Assembly (NCBI GenBank): GCA_032718475.1
Contig: JAUCBJ010008050.1
Coordinates: forward strand, 100,045 to 164,044
Length of the DNA stretch: 64,000 nt
Reading direction: 5' to 3'
Source: Nemertoderma westbladi
Taxonomy: Eukaryota > Xenacoelomorpha > Nemertodermatida > Nemertodermatidae
Made by a program: the position numbers and the translations under genes. The notes under the pieces are model-generated. The model had not been told where the DNA came from and did not search any database. It saw only the letters and a list, made by a program, of their open reading frames with translations. Below, in pieces: positions 43,446 to 54,300 of the stretch. Numbering within the stretch: the first letter of the stretch is position 1; every line of letters starts with the position of its first letter.

Positions 43446-46400
43446 TCACGTTATGGAGTCCCTAGATATTTGCCGGATTAGGGAAGTAGTCGTAGGAAGA
43501 GTATCTTGCCTTCCATAGTTTTCGGACAGTTTTCGGTCTCTTTCCAGTAAACATAAACGACTAGCTGGGCGATTGAGTTGTTGTGTTACTTTCTCCGCTC
43601 CCTTGGCCTGTCTAATTTCTGCCGTGGTAAGATGAGGAGGCCATTCTTCTTCTTCTTTACTTAAGGAGTCGGATCCACCTAACCAGCCTGGAGTATCTAT
43701 CAGTTCTTGAGGAGTTGCTCCTCTGGAAGCGATGTCGGCTGGATTAATCGTCCCAAGGCAATGTCTCCATTGATCTACATTGGAGTTAATATCGTCATTA
43801 TCTGAGGAGTATGGTGTTCCCTCGGTTGGATCGTCCACATCACTGCTCTCCACTTCCCATTCCTTTACTTGGTATACCTGTTGTTGAGGTAATCTCTCTT
43901 TGAGAGTTCTACGGGAAGGGCCAGTGAAGTACCAACCTACTCTAGTTCTTACCGCATAAGTTTGTAATGGCTGTGGTTGAGCAGGCCGTTTCTCCAATGT
44001 CTCTAGCGCCTCATGCGCGTTTTGGCCGATGAGTATTTGCACTCCAGGATAATCTGTCTGGAATCGAGGTATCTTAAGATGTTGGATGCTCTCATCCTCG
44101 TCCCAATTATAAAGGTCTGCTTGGGTAGTAGCGAAGTTCTTTATAGCCACCATTTTTACTGACCTTATACTTTGTGCTCCTAATTTATCCTGGGGGGTGG
44201 ACAACGCACCTACATAGTAATCTGCCGTTATGGTAGATTTCCAAACCTGTATAATTCCTGACATATTCAATTTAGTCCGGAACTTGGGTTGTCCAGCAAA
44301 GATATCTTCGGCTAGTTCTTGATCGATGAATGTTCCTGTGCTGCCGGAGTCAAGTAGGGCGTTCACTATGTAACTCTTGTTGAGACCATGAACTCGAACT
44401 TGCACTACAGGAAATTCTCTTATTCCTATGTTGGAAGTTGGAACTTTCCAAGATGGTTGTTTGTCAAAAGGAGTTGGAGTAAACTCGTCAGTGTCCTTTT
44501 CATCCGTAAGTGCTCGATACACTGTGGTATTTATTAGATAACAGGATTCGTTGGCATCGGAGAATTCGTCTGTATAGAATCCTTCCCACTCAGAACCTTG
44601 GTCAGTGTCGTTCACATCACTGAATTGGACATGTAGTTCGGGCTCACTTACCTGACTCGGGTTGTCTCGTTCGAACTCACTGTGTAACAAAATGTGATGT
44701 TTCGCGCCACACTTTGCACACTTTGCGTCGGAGTAACAGGTTCGCCGTTGGTGTCCTGATCTGAGGCAATTATAGCATAGCCGCTTATTCCACAGGACTG
44801 TACGTCTTTCTACAGGGGATTTCTTTAGAAATTCAGCACACGCACTCAAACGGTGGGGCCCGTCGCACAGCGCACATTTTGGTTTGATGTTACTCACCTT
44901 ACCTTGGGTAACGTTATGCACTCTCGTTCTTTCTTCGGGCTTTCTTCCGTGAATTCTCTTAGGAGACGTAGGAGGAGTTGTTGTTACCTGTTCTCTCCTG
45001 TCACTGGTTCGAGACTTGTATTTACTTACGTCTTTATAGGTCTTGTTGTCATAGTAAGACTTTGCTGTGTCTTTCCCGCTGTCCTCTTCTTGAGAAGCTT
45101 GGCTCTCGCCGTCGTCAGTGTAACACACTGGTATTATCCTTCTCCTAGAAACGGGTTTCTCACTTACCTTATTTTCCGATGTTTTCTCTCTGGCCTGCTT
45201 GATGAGTTGTAGTTTTACCTCACCATCTAAGAAGGACATGAGATCAGCCATGGTAGGACTTCGTCGTTGTTGTTCATTCATGTACAACACTTTCTTGTCC
45301 CAGCGTGTACATACTCCACCCTTTGGTAAAGTAGAGACTACGGCTCCAATAACCATGGAACTCTGGTATTCATGCGACTTACCTAACCAGTCCAGTTGTC
45401 TACAGATCTCTTGAATTTCATCGGAAAACTCTATAATCCCACTACTAAGGAAGTGTCGGGGGGCTACTAATTTTGCATACAAATACTTAGCTATGTTATC
45501 TTTGTTACCATACCTGATGTTTAATGTATCCCAAACTTGTCTTAATCCATCTGGATGTCCAATAAACTTTAACGCCATTAACTTGGGAGGTCCTTCCAAA
45601 CACTTGATGAGGAATCTAAGTTTCTCTCCGTTAGATAGTACAGAATTCTGTATGCTATCTTTGTAATATTCGTTGAAAGGTAACCATTTCATCTCATCTC
45701 CATTGAATTTGACGATCTCTCCCACTTTGACCGCTTGGCGGGCTTCGGTTCTAGCCATCTGACGCGTAAAGCTTTCTTGGGCCATCGTGTTATTTAATAT
45801 CGAATTATCGGTATATAAATTTCTCGGATCATTATCAGGTCTATAGGGAATATCATTAATAACAGGTCTATAATCACCCTTAATAGGGTTTGCTATAGGG
45901 GTTTCAACTTCACTAGCAGTATAGATGCGTGTAGGCTCCACACCTTGCGCATGTAATACTTCAGACCTAACGGGTTGACACAATGTTACAGGGGGCATTG
46001 GTATGCCTTTTTGTATATTGACTAATTTGTCGCGTTCTAGCGCGATACTTTGCTGCACTTCTTGCAACTCTGCTCTACCTTCCCTCACTGTTCCCTTAAG
46101 TTGGTGGACAGTCTCCTGCATCTGTCCTAGCAGGAGATTCATCCCCCGCCGTCCCTCTTCCACCCACTCAACCGCCGAAGCGGGAGTCGCCAACATAGTA
46201 GCGGGCTGACGCGGGACGACGGGAGACAAATTATTGATTTCTCTCTCTGCTATCTGGACAGGGGTATTTGCATGGACTGTTCCACCGGGTACAGGCAGTG
46301 TAGTGCTATGTAAAGGGAATTTAGAGTTAAGCTCTGGAAGTGTAGGGGTCTCTAGCACAGAAGTGACTTTGGGAACTACAGGCCTAATTATTTCAGGTTC

Positions 46401-47693
46401 ATCGACTATAGTAGGGAGTCTTTTGACCTGGATAAATTGTTCTATGGGTTCTGCACTACCTAAATCTGTGCTAGTTAGCTGTCTTTTAACAGCGGGGGGC
46501 AAATCAGGCAGTTTATGACGGTGAGATGTTTTTCTACGCCTGCTTAGACGAGATCTATTTCCTCCGCCTTCAGGATCGGTGGTCTCGCCTTCCTCCGATG
46601 ATGTGTATCCTTGGCGCTTGGGAGTAGATCGACTCATCATCTGCATTTGATTAGCAGTAAACTGTTTATTTATACTGTCTTGCGTCTCTTGCAGATTTTC
46701 CAACTCCAATTGGATAGTCTGCTCAGAGGCTCTCCGTTCTGCTTCGGCCACTGCCCTTTCCGCCTTTGCTTCTGCCGCCGCTGCCTTTCCTTTTGCTTCT
46801 GCTTCTGCCGCTGCTGCCCTTCCTTTTGCTTCTGCTTCTGCCGCTGCTGCCCTTGCTGCTATTCTTTCTGCTTCTACTTCTGCCATAGCCGCCGCCTTTG
46901 CTGCTTTTCTTTCTGCTTCTGCATCTGCCATAGCCGCCGCCTTTTGTTCCTCTATCCTTCTTTTCTTTATTTGTTCTTCTCGGACTCTAATGAGGCGGAG
47001 TTTTTCATCACATTCAGCTTGGTTTGCAGCTAACATTTCGGCATCGATTGCGTCCAACACAAGCTTGGTTCCTTCACTATTAGGGGAAAGTCCAGACAGC
47101 CGTCTCCTCAACTCTTCGTCTCCTAGGAATCGCTGATAGTCGGACAAATAAATGTCGATAGCGTCTCTAGTTCGCGGCTTCTCTGCTGATGTTAATTCGC
47201 TTTCCACTTCGCTTTCCACCTCGCTTTCCACTTCGCTTTCCACCTCACTTTTCACTTCGCTTTCCACCTCACTTTCCACTTGAGAAGAAGTGGCGTCGGT
47301 TGATTCCCCACAGGCTGGCCGCCCATCATAAACCGTATCCGCCATCTTCGCTCCGCGTTCTGGCGTCCGCTCAACAGTATCCGAACTACTGGAGCTATCG
47401 GACCGCTGAGGACCCGGTTCTTGGCTAGGAGGTTGCTGCTGTTTTATAGCTTCTTCTTGATCCCGCTTGACTTGGGCCCGAGTGCCTATGGCAGACCAAC
47501 GGCGCTTCACTAACTTCGCAAATTGCGAAATCTTTTCTACCAACCTAGGTTCTGTCACAACCACTGCAGGGGTTGCCCTTCTTACAGTATGAGGGGTTTC
47601 AGACCTCGGTCTGGGATTCTCTACACTTTGATCTGAGAAACAGGCTGTTGTTTCTAGGAGACTATCTGACAGAGTTTGCCTTGTGTCAGCCAT
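43446..47693 (-). CDS. Gag-protease fusion polyprotein of element 2 (RT and integrase deleted)
   Basis: A 1415-codon intact frame from ATG 47693 (MADTRQTLSD). It holds the Gag N-terminus, a VESE-type tetrapeptide array (about residues 138-166), an alanine/glutamate coiled coil (about 230-330), the DUF1759-type region (VKFNGDEMKWLPFNEYY), three zinc sites (CALC, CYNC, CAKC) and the protease NALLDSGSTGTFID. After SSDNDDI it jumps to the end of RNase H (DQWRHCLGTINPADIASRG) and after KGAEKV to the last 50 residues of the integrase tail (QQLNRPASRLCLLERDRKL). A third deletion removes about 185 residues of the N-terminal Gag region present in element 1. All three junctions keep the frame. It could supply Gag and protease but not RT or integrase. 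Confidence 0.9.
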   Translation of the reverse strand: MADTRQTLSDSLLETTACFSDQSVENPRPRSETPHTVRRATPAVVVTEPRLVEKISQFAKLVKRRWSAIGTRAQVKRDQEEAIKQQQPPSQEPGPQRSDSSSSSDTVERTPERGAKMADTVYDGRPACGESTDATSSQVESEVESEVKSEVESEVESEVESEVESELTSAEKPRTRDAIDIYLSDYQRFLGDEELRRRLSGLSPNSEGTKLVLDAIDAEMLAANQAECDEKLRLIRVREEQIKKRRIEEQKAAAMADAEAERKAAKAAAMAEVEAERIAARAAAAEAEAKGRAAAAEAEAKGKAAAAEAKAERAVAEAERRASEQTIQLELENLQETQDSINKQFTANQMQMMSRSTPKRQGYTSSEEGETTDPEGGGNRSRLSRRRKTSHRHKLPDLPPAVKRQLTSTDLGSAEPIEQFIQVKRLPTIVDEPEIIRPVVPKVTSVLETPTLPELNSKFPLHSTTLPVPGGTVHANTPVQIAEREINNLSPVVPRQPATMLATPASAVEWVEEGRRGMNLLLGQMQETVHQLKGTVREGRAELQEVQQSIALERDKLVNIQKGIPMPPVTLCQPVRSEVLHAQGVEPTRIYTASEVETPIANPIKGDYRPVINDIPYRPDNDPRNLYTDNSILNNTMAQESFTRQMARTEARQAVKVGEIVKFNGDEMKWLPFNEYYKDSIQNSVLSNGEKLRFLIKCLEGPPKLMALKFIGHPDGLRQVWDTLNIRYGNKDNIAKYLYAKLVAPRHFLSSGIIEFSDEIQEICRQLDWLGKSHEYQSSMVIGAVVSTLPKGGVCTRWDKKVLYMNEQQRRSPTMADLMSFLDGEVKLQLIKQAREKTSENKVSEKPVSRRRIIPVCYTDDGESQASQEEDSGKDTAKSYYDNKTYKDVSKYKSRTSDRREQVTTTPPTSPKRIHGRKPEERTRVHNVTQGKVSNIKPKCALCDGPHRLSACAEFLKKSPVERRTVLWNKRLCYNCLRSGHQRRTCYSDAKCAKCGAKHHILLHSEFERDNPSQVSEPELHVQFSDVNDTDQGSEWEGFYTDEFSDANESCYLINTTVYRALTDEKDTDEFTPTPFDKQPSWKVPTSNIGIREFPVVQVRVHGLNKSYIVNALLDSGSTGTFIDQELAEDIFAGQPKFRTKLNMSGIIQVWKSTITADYYVGALSTPQDKLGAQSIRSVKMVAIKNFATTQADLYNWDEDESIQHLKIPRFQTDYPGVQILIGQNAHEALETLEKRPAQPQPLQTYAVRTRVGWYFTGPSRRTLKERLPQQQVYQVKEWEVESSDVDDPTEGTPYSSDNDDINSNVDQWRHCLGTINPADIASRGATPQELIDTPGWLGGSDSLSKEEEEWPPHLTTAEIRQAKGAEKVTQQLNRPASRLCLLERDRKLSENYGRQDTLPTTTSLIRQISRDSIT
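47186..47285 (-). repeat. 12-bp coding minisatellite (VESE units)
   Basis: About eight units of GAAGTGGAAAGC-type sequence, read as EVESEVESEVKSEVES. Element 1 has only one such unit (QVESEATAE), so the array expanded after the copies split. Confidence 0.85.
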
Positions 47694-50024
47694 GTTTGAT
47701 TGTACAGTCGAATGCTTACTGCTATATTACAGTTAAAGCAAGTCTAGTAATTCAGTATCACTGTTAGCCTAATAATTAATTACCGATACTGCTACTCAGT
47801 GTAGCGTGATATATATATAATATATTAGAATACCGGTATGCTTATAATATATATATAAGTATTATTACAGACTAGATTTGTCACAGAGTACCGGTGTATA
47901 AATTTAGCACAAATATATATATAAATATATAATAGGCCTATCGTGGATACCGGTATACAGCTTACACTTATAATATATATAAAGTATAACTATGAACTAA
48001 AATTAATTACAGAATACCGGTATGATTTCAGCTCAAATTTATAGAAATAAATATAATAAGCCTATGGTAAATACAGGTATGTCAATTATTTTAGAATAAT
48101 TGAATTTCTGAATATTTAGGGTTACTTGGTTACTTTAACTTACTTTGTTACCGTTATTTAAGCAGTAGTCCAACTGATATTGAGACCTAGTTGTTGTATG
48201 GCAGGCCTACTATTTATAAATCGTTTGAGTTGATTTATAATATTTATATACCCGTTTAAAAGGGTTTTGTCAATATTTGAAATAAATGTTATTATTTCTG
48301 TGGGAGTCACTACACAGAAGGTGAACGCCTCTAAGTGAAGTGCTATTTATTTGACACTAAAACTGATAATTCTAATTTACCTAAGTTACTTAATACTACA
48401 AATTACTTACGATACGGGTGAGATTAATTCTCTAATTAAACACAACAAAATATTACGTACGAAATTTTTTAGGGTAATTTTACAGGAAGTCTACAAACCA
48501 GCCTAACAAAGGGTTAGAATTCTGGTTATTATCAACGGACAGGGTACTACGGTATTTAAATAATAAGTAGTAGTAAATATATCGTGCTGTCCAGATAGGA
48601 AAATACCACCGCCTGACGACCTATAACCGTATCGCTATAGGTACTACGTTATGTATCACGGATTGTTCCTACCCAGAAGCTAATAGAGCTAACGAATGTG
48701 CCTATCAACCACTTTACAACACAAATATACTGCCTACACTAATTACTTCGGAAAGCACTGTACACTAAACCCTAAATTAGGTACAAGTACCGGTATAACA
48801 AATAATCAGTAGTTAAATATACTTGAACAGTTAAAAGAACCACGGCATCTGCTGGAGTGACCGAAGCACAAAGTCGTCAGTCTTTACCCACGCCAAGCAA
48901 CCCGTGTAGTACCGGAGTTAATTTAACTATAACGGTATGTGTAACAAACACAATTACTGTAGGAATAAACTTGGGGACATGAATGTTGCGAATAATCGCA
49001 TAAACTCTGAATAATAAATATTACGCTACCCGTACAGAATACTCAAACAAATACAAACCAAACGCTGGCAGACTACTACCAAGCCTAAACAAACTACTGT
49101 ATGTGCAGATTCTGAAACTGTTAGTTAGTATGCGTTCTAACACGGTAGTACGACTTACTCTTTAAGAGGGGATTGACCTTACCGCTTATGGCTGCCCCAA
49201 CTTACTAACGGCACTTGATCAGACCAACTCTACACACGCAGCAATCCCTTCAGACCTAAAAATAGCTAGACAACAATCCAGCCTACAAAATATCTGAGTA
49301 ATAACTATTACGGTATCTGAACAGACCACACAAACAAACTCAGGCTAAAACACTGGCAGACTACGATCAAGCCTAGATAAACTACAGTATATGCAGACTC
49401 TGAAACTGTTAGTTAGTATGCGTTCTAACACGGTAGTACGACTTATTCTTTAAGAGGGGATTGACCTTCAGCATATGGCTGCCCCAACTTACTAACGGCA
49501 CTTTATCAGACCAACTCTACACACACCGCAATCTCTCCAAACTCAACAACAGTCAGACAGCAGCTCAGCCTACAATTATCTGAACAATCTGAGCAGGGTC
49601 ACACGCCTTCTGCTCAATATTAGCCTACTAGTAAATAAAACCGACAGAAATAAGTAGAATCTCAAATAAAAATCAGGGCGGCCGTCCCTGATTAAGTACT
49701 AAGACCTACCAGTATACAATAATCAAAATCGAATAATACTAAATGTACTTGTACAGCAGTACCGGTACCGGTGATGACAGTTAGGCCTACTGACCTACAA
49801 AGTACCGGTTCAGTTTTACCGGTCACTACGGTATTTTGCAACCTTATTGCCTACTGCAATAAGATTTTAAACTGTTACGGTTCGACAGAACAGTATTAAA
49901 CTGTATTTAATGCCTACACTTGCAACCTTATTGCCTACTGCAATAAGATTATAACTGTTACTGTTCGCCAGAACAGTATTAAACTGTATTTAATACCTAC
50001 ACTGCAATACAAGTTAACTGTTAC
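47694..50024 (-). other. 5' leader of element 2
   Basis: Homologous to 17861-20072: ACCGGT boxes (47832-48065), the pair of ~288-bp units (about 49060-49620), and a palindromic GTACCGGTACCGGT segment (49760). A further ~70-bp duplication (TGCAACCTTATTGCCTACTG at about 49837 and 49920) is not obvious in element 1. No gene. Confidence 0.7.
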
Positions 50025-51257
50025 TGTTCGCGCTTTTGAAGACCTTTAGCAGTTTAACCTGCCAAAATTTATATGTCTTTTAGTTAATTAACACACCTTT
50101 AGCATACGACAATATTTTATGCTAATACGCAAAACATTAGCCGAAGCCAGCCCATGCGCGATCATTCACCCGATGGATCTACACCCGGGAGGCTGAATTC
50201 GGATGCTTAGATTTTATTATTGCAGTGTAAGGTTGCAGTGTAAACCTATTGTATTATTCGATAGATCACTAATATGTAATTTCTGACAGATATTATTAAC
50301 TTTCGGGAAATATTAACAGTTCCTTTAGGACGTGGCGCTCTATCTATTTAAACAGAGCTAGGACTTATACTAAACGCAACGATAAGGCTTATGATTAAAG
50401 TATAAGTCGCATTCTTTAGGAAATGCTTTGTTACCAGTCACATCACACTCACAATCATGCACACTATTCTGCCGACAGTCAGTATATTTGATCACACATA
50501 AAGAGAGCAGTAATTGACTCACGTAGTGTCTACTAAATAACATTAGATTCAATACACACCACATTGATATAAATCGCAATTGTTATATATAGCCCGCCTC
50601 TCTAACCTGTAGTGTATCAAGAAAATTGGGAATTTGGGGTGATTTATCCGTATTCTCCAAAGAGCAATATTTCCATCAACAAATAGATACAATTAATAAC
50701 TGACGGTAAATAGCAGTACAAACAATATGATTAGTGCAGTTAAATTAAGTGAGGTAACACCGCCGGTAACAGTTATACTTTCTATAATCTAAGCAGTTTA
50801 CTAGAGTTCTTACCAAAAAGCCGGTGTTTCTGGCTTAGACAGCAATAACAACAAAGTATCAAGTAAGGCAGTAAGACTGAACACTCTCCTTATGATCGGC
50901 TGAAAAGCTACACGTCGACAGGAAAAATCGCTCTGATTGGCTCAAGCCAAACAAAGAACCATACATCCAATGGCTGTTTCCATGTCAGCAACCAGCTGTT
51001 AGATGTCGTAATATGAATCATCACGGCTAAGCTGTGAAAGGTAGTTGGTGCATTACAAGTTTTTTGCCTTACCATGTCCGCCAAAACACGTATATAGCAG
51101 AATGATTTTTATGTCCGTTAAAACACCTGTAAAGGTACCTTGCGGGCGAGGGGAATATATATACAGTTAGAGAACCTTTTTAGAGTATTCCAGCGCCTGG
51201 GGGGAAACTGGATTGCGAAGCAAAAGGGGCCAGTTATATCCCACAGAAGCTTTTACA
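50025..51257 (-). repeat. 5' LTR of element 2 (1233 bp)
   Basis: Near-identical to 39073-40305, same length. Followed on the plus strand by the right ATGAC target copy at 51258-51262. Confidence 0.95.
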
Positions 51258-51316
51258 ATGACCATCTAAGAGATGATTTTATGTTATTTTATTTCAACTA
51301 ATTTTTAACATTCCAG

Positions 51317-54300
51317 GTATCATACCACGTTCCCCCGTTCCAACTGATACATCTAACGTTCCATCTACAATGACAACTGTAGGGGAATTGGCACAATCGC
51401 TATGGGAAGAGAGTCCACACACTAAGGTCTTCACAGCAAATCATGACAAAATAGAGGATTTCGCAAATAAATGTCTCGTTTTAGTGTCATTAGTGGCACT
51501 TGCAGGTAAATTGTTTGCATCAGAGGCCATGCAATGTGTACCTTCAGGTGAACACTTAGAAGATATAATCAACATTGAAATGAGTGATGCTATATTGGAT
51601 TACGCTAAGGACAAATGCGGAAATGTGCTATGGAATTTTGTTACACAATATCTTCCTTACATAATGATAATAGAGTCTCTTTTCCTACTTATAGTAGACA
51701 AATTTAGTTTGAAAACGTCATCTATTCGAAATACACTGGAATTATTTTACAACTTGGTTGTAGAACCATCGCTAAACTGTACTGATGCCGATTCAACTAG
51801 GAGAATCAATTCAATGGAAGAAGGTATGGCAGGAGATATATTAGTAAAGGAAAGACAATGCAAAGAAATGAGTGAGTCTTTAAAGAGAAGCAGTAAAATA
51901 TATCGAGCTTATGTTTGGAAAAGTGTATTTGAAATCATTTTTGGATTATTTATCTTTGGATTCAATATATGGATTGCTGCCGATCAAACTGCTATTCAAA
52001 ATGGTGCTCTGTGCTCCATACCATTGAACCAATTTGCTTCGACACCAAGTGCAACCAACCTAGAATTTGTATGCTCCTGCACACAAATGAATATTTACCA
52101 CTACATAAGTATAATATTGTGCGTTATCCTTGTGGTTCACATCCTTTGTAATTTGTACGCTATATTCTGGTGTTTTTCTTTACACCTTAGACCTTTTTCT
52201 CATCAATTGGCTACATACAAAAAAAATGGGATAACTTGCAGTGATAATTGGTCCATATTAACCCTTTCTAAAGCTCGTTCATATTTGCACAAAAGCTTGT
52301 TACAAATTCCTGTACGCTGCACAACAAGTTACAATAATTCTGAAAATGGGGATGTTACCAGTGGCCAAGATATACTATTTCTGCTAGACTTAGTTGCTCA
52401 CTCTTGTAAAGTTTCAGCTTCATTGAAGATTTTCACACTTCTTAATGATGAGTTCCAAGATCTATGGACTCCACAGAAAGTTACATTTTTAACAGAAGAA
52501 ATGACAGAAGAAAAAATAATTGTTAAATGGGAGCGAGCTATAATACATAATTCCACAAACATAACGTCAGCAAATCTTACAGCATACGAAGTGAGCTTAA
52601 CTCCCTCTGATAGCCACAACTCATTTCTTAGAATAGATGCAAATGGTCCTTACTTAGCATGTTTTGAAAGCTTAGAACCGGGTAAAGAGTATACAATCTC
52701 TGTGTCTTCCATCCTCAATGGAACATCAATGGCTTGTGCTTCACATTCTGAACATACATATGCAAACCAACCAATTAATATGAAAGCAGAAACAATTGGA
52801 TCAAACTTTATTGATTTGAGTTGGTGTTCTCCAAATAGAGGCGAATTTACAGATTATTTGTTAGAATATTCAAAGCAAGAAGATAGTCACCCCAGCCATT
52901 TAAATCAAATTCAAAGAAATACTCAGCAGCCTATTACAACTCATAAGTATGTCTCAGAGTCAGCGCTAATTGGTAGCAGGATAAAAAGAACAATTGATAT
53001 TTCAATTGAATTAGAAGGAAGTCATCAACTTCATCAACAAACATCAATAAATCTCGAACCTGTTGAAAATAAAGTAGTACTGAATAAAGGGCAAACATCC
53101 TACAAAGTTCAAAACCTTGCCCCAAAACGAAAATATAAATTCAAATTGACAGCTCGGAGTGGTAAAAATCTCACAATAAAGCCCAATTCTGAAGCGCTTA
53201 AAGGTACATTTATGACCAAGCGTCTTCCACCACCTGAAAATATAAGAATTCGTGATCATGATGTTACAACAATTGATGTTCAGTGGGATTTATCATCATC
53301 AGTTACTCATTATTATGTGTATCACACTCTAGCTAAATCACTTTCATATGAGATAATTAGTCGAACAATCTCCCCTAATCTGGATATATGTTTAATGCAT
53401 TGCCAATTCGCAGGTGAAGTAGATGTTAGTAAACCCACAACTGATAATTTCGATATGATATATAAAGTAGGAAGAGATGGCGACCTGGAAGAGGGGCAAT
53501 GGTATGCTATCTTCGTTGTTGCTGTGAATGGAAACGTTCAGTCTGACCCTACAATGGCCATTCATTGGACTCGGCCCGCAAAACCTACAAAATTTAGAGA
53601 ACAAATTTTGAATGATGGAGTTTCATTACTATGGAAGAAATCAACCTCGATGTTAACTAGGGGATATATTTTGAAATGTAAACCAGTAAATAAAGGTTTT
53701 AAGGGACATTTACCTACAACTGTTCTTGGTGACATTGGTAATGTTGACCATTATAAAATATATGGTTTACAGGGTGGATGCTCATACACATTTACCTTGG
53801 AGGCTCAGGCATACATTGATGACATTAAAGATGCTACTACTAGTATCCCAATAAATTTGAGCCATACCGTTAAACCAAAACCTGTAATTAAACCAAAACA
53901 TAATTCTGCCGCTGATAATATATCAGTTACTTGGGATATTCCAGAAGATACACTTATTTCTCAATTCGGTCTGCAAATTGAGGAGTTGAGAGAGAATGGC
54001 CCTGCTAAATCCCTGTGTGAACTGGATTTTCCATCAAGTAGTCATAAATTTCCCCAACTGAAGCAAGGCATGAAATATCAAATAAATATCTGGACACAGA
54101 CTGAAATTGAGAATGAAGAGAAGGAAAATAACAATCAGCCTGTCAAGAGCCCAATTGAGATAATAAAGTGCTTTACATGTCCCAGCCAGCCAGAGCAATT
54201 ATTGACAGAATCAATAAACTCACAAAATGTTAAACTTGTATGGGACAAATCTATATCATATGAAGAGGTTCACTACTTTATCATCTACACTGAGAATGAA

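Larger units (their letters stand above)
39073..51257 (-). mobile_element. BEL/Pao element 2, internally deleted (12.2 kb)
   Basis: Minus-strand relative of element 1 with LTRs at 50025-51257 (5') and 39073-40305 (3'), leader 47694-50024, a fused Gag-protease frame 43446-47693, spacer 41834-43445 and an ORF2 remnant 40384-41833. RT, most of RNase H and nearly all integrase are deleted. LTRs differ by roughly nine substitutions in 1233 bp by eye, and the target duplication is perfect, so the deleted form itself probably transposed. Internal sequence is close to element 1 (about 90 percent by eye), the LTR much less so. Confidence 0.9.
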
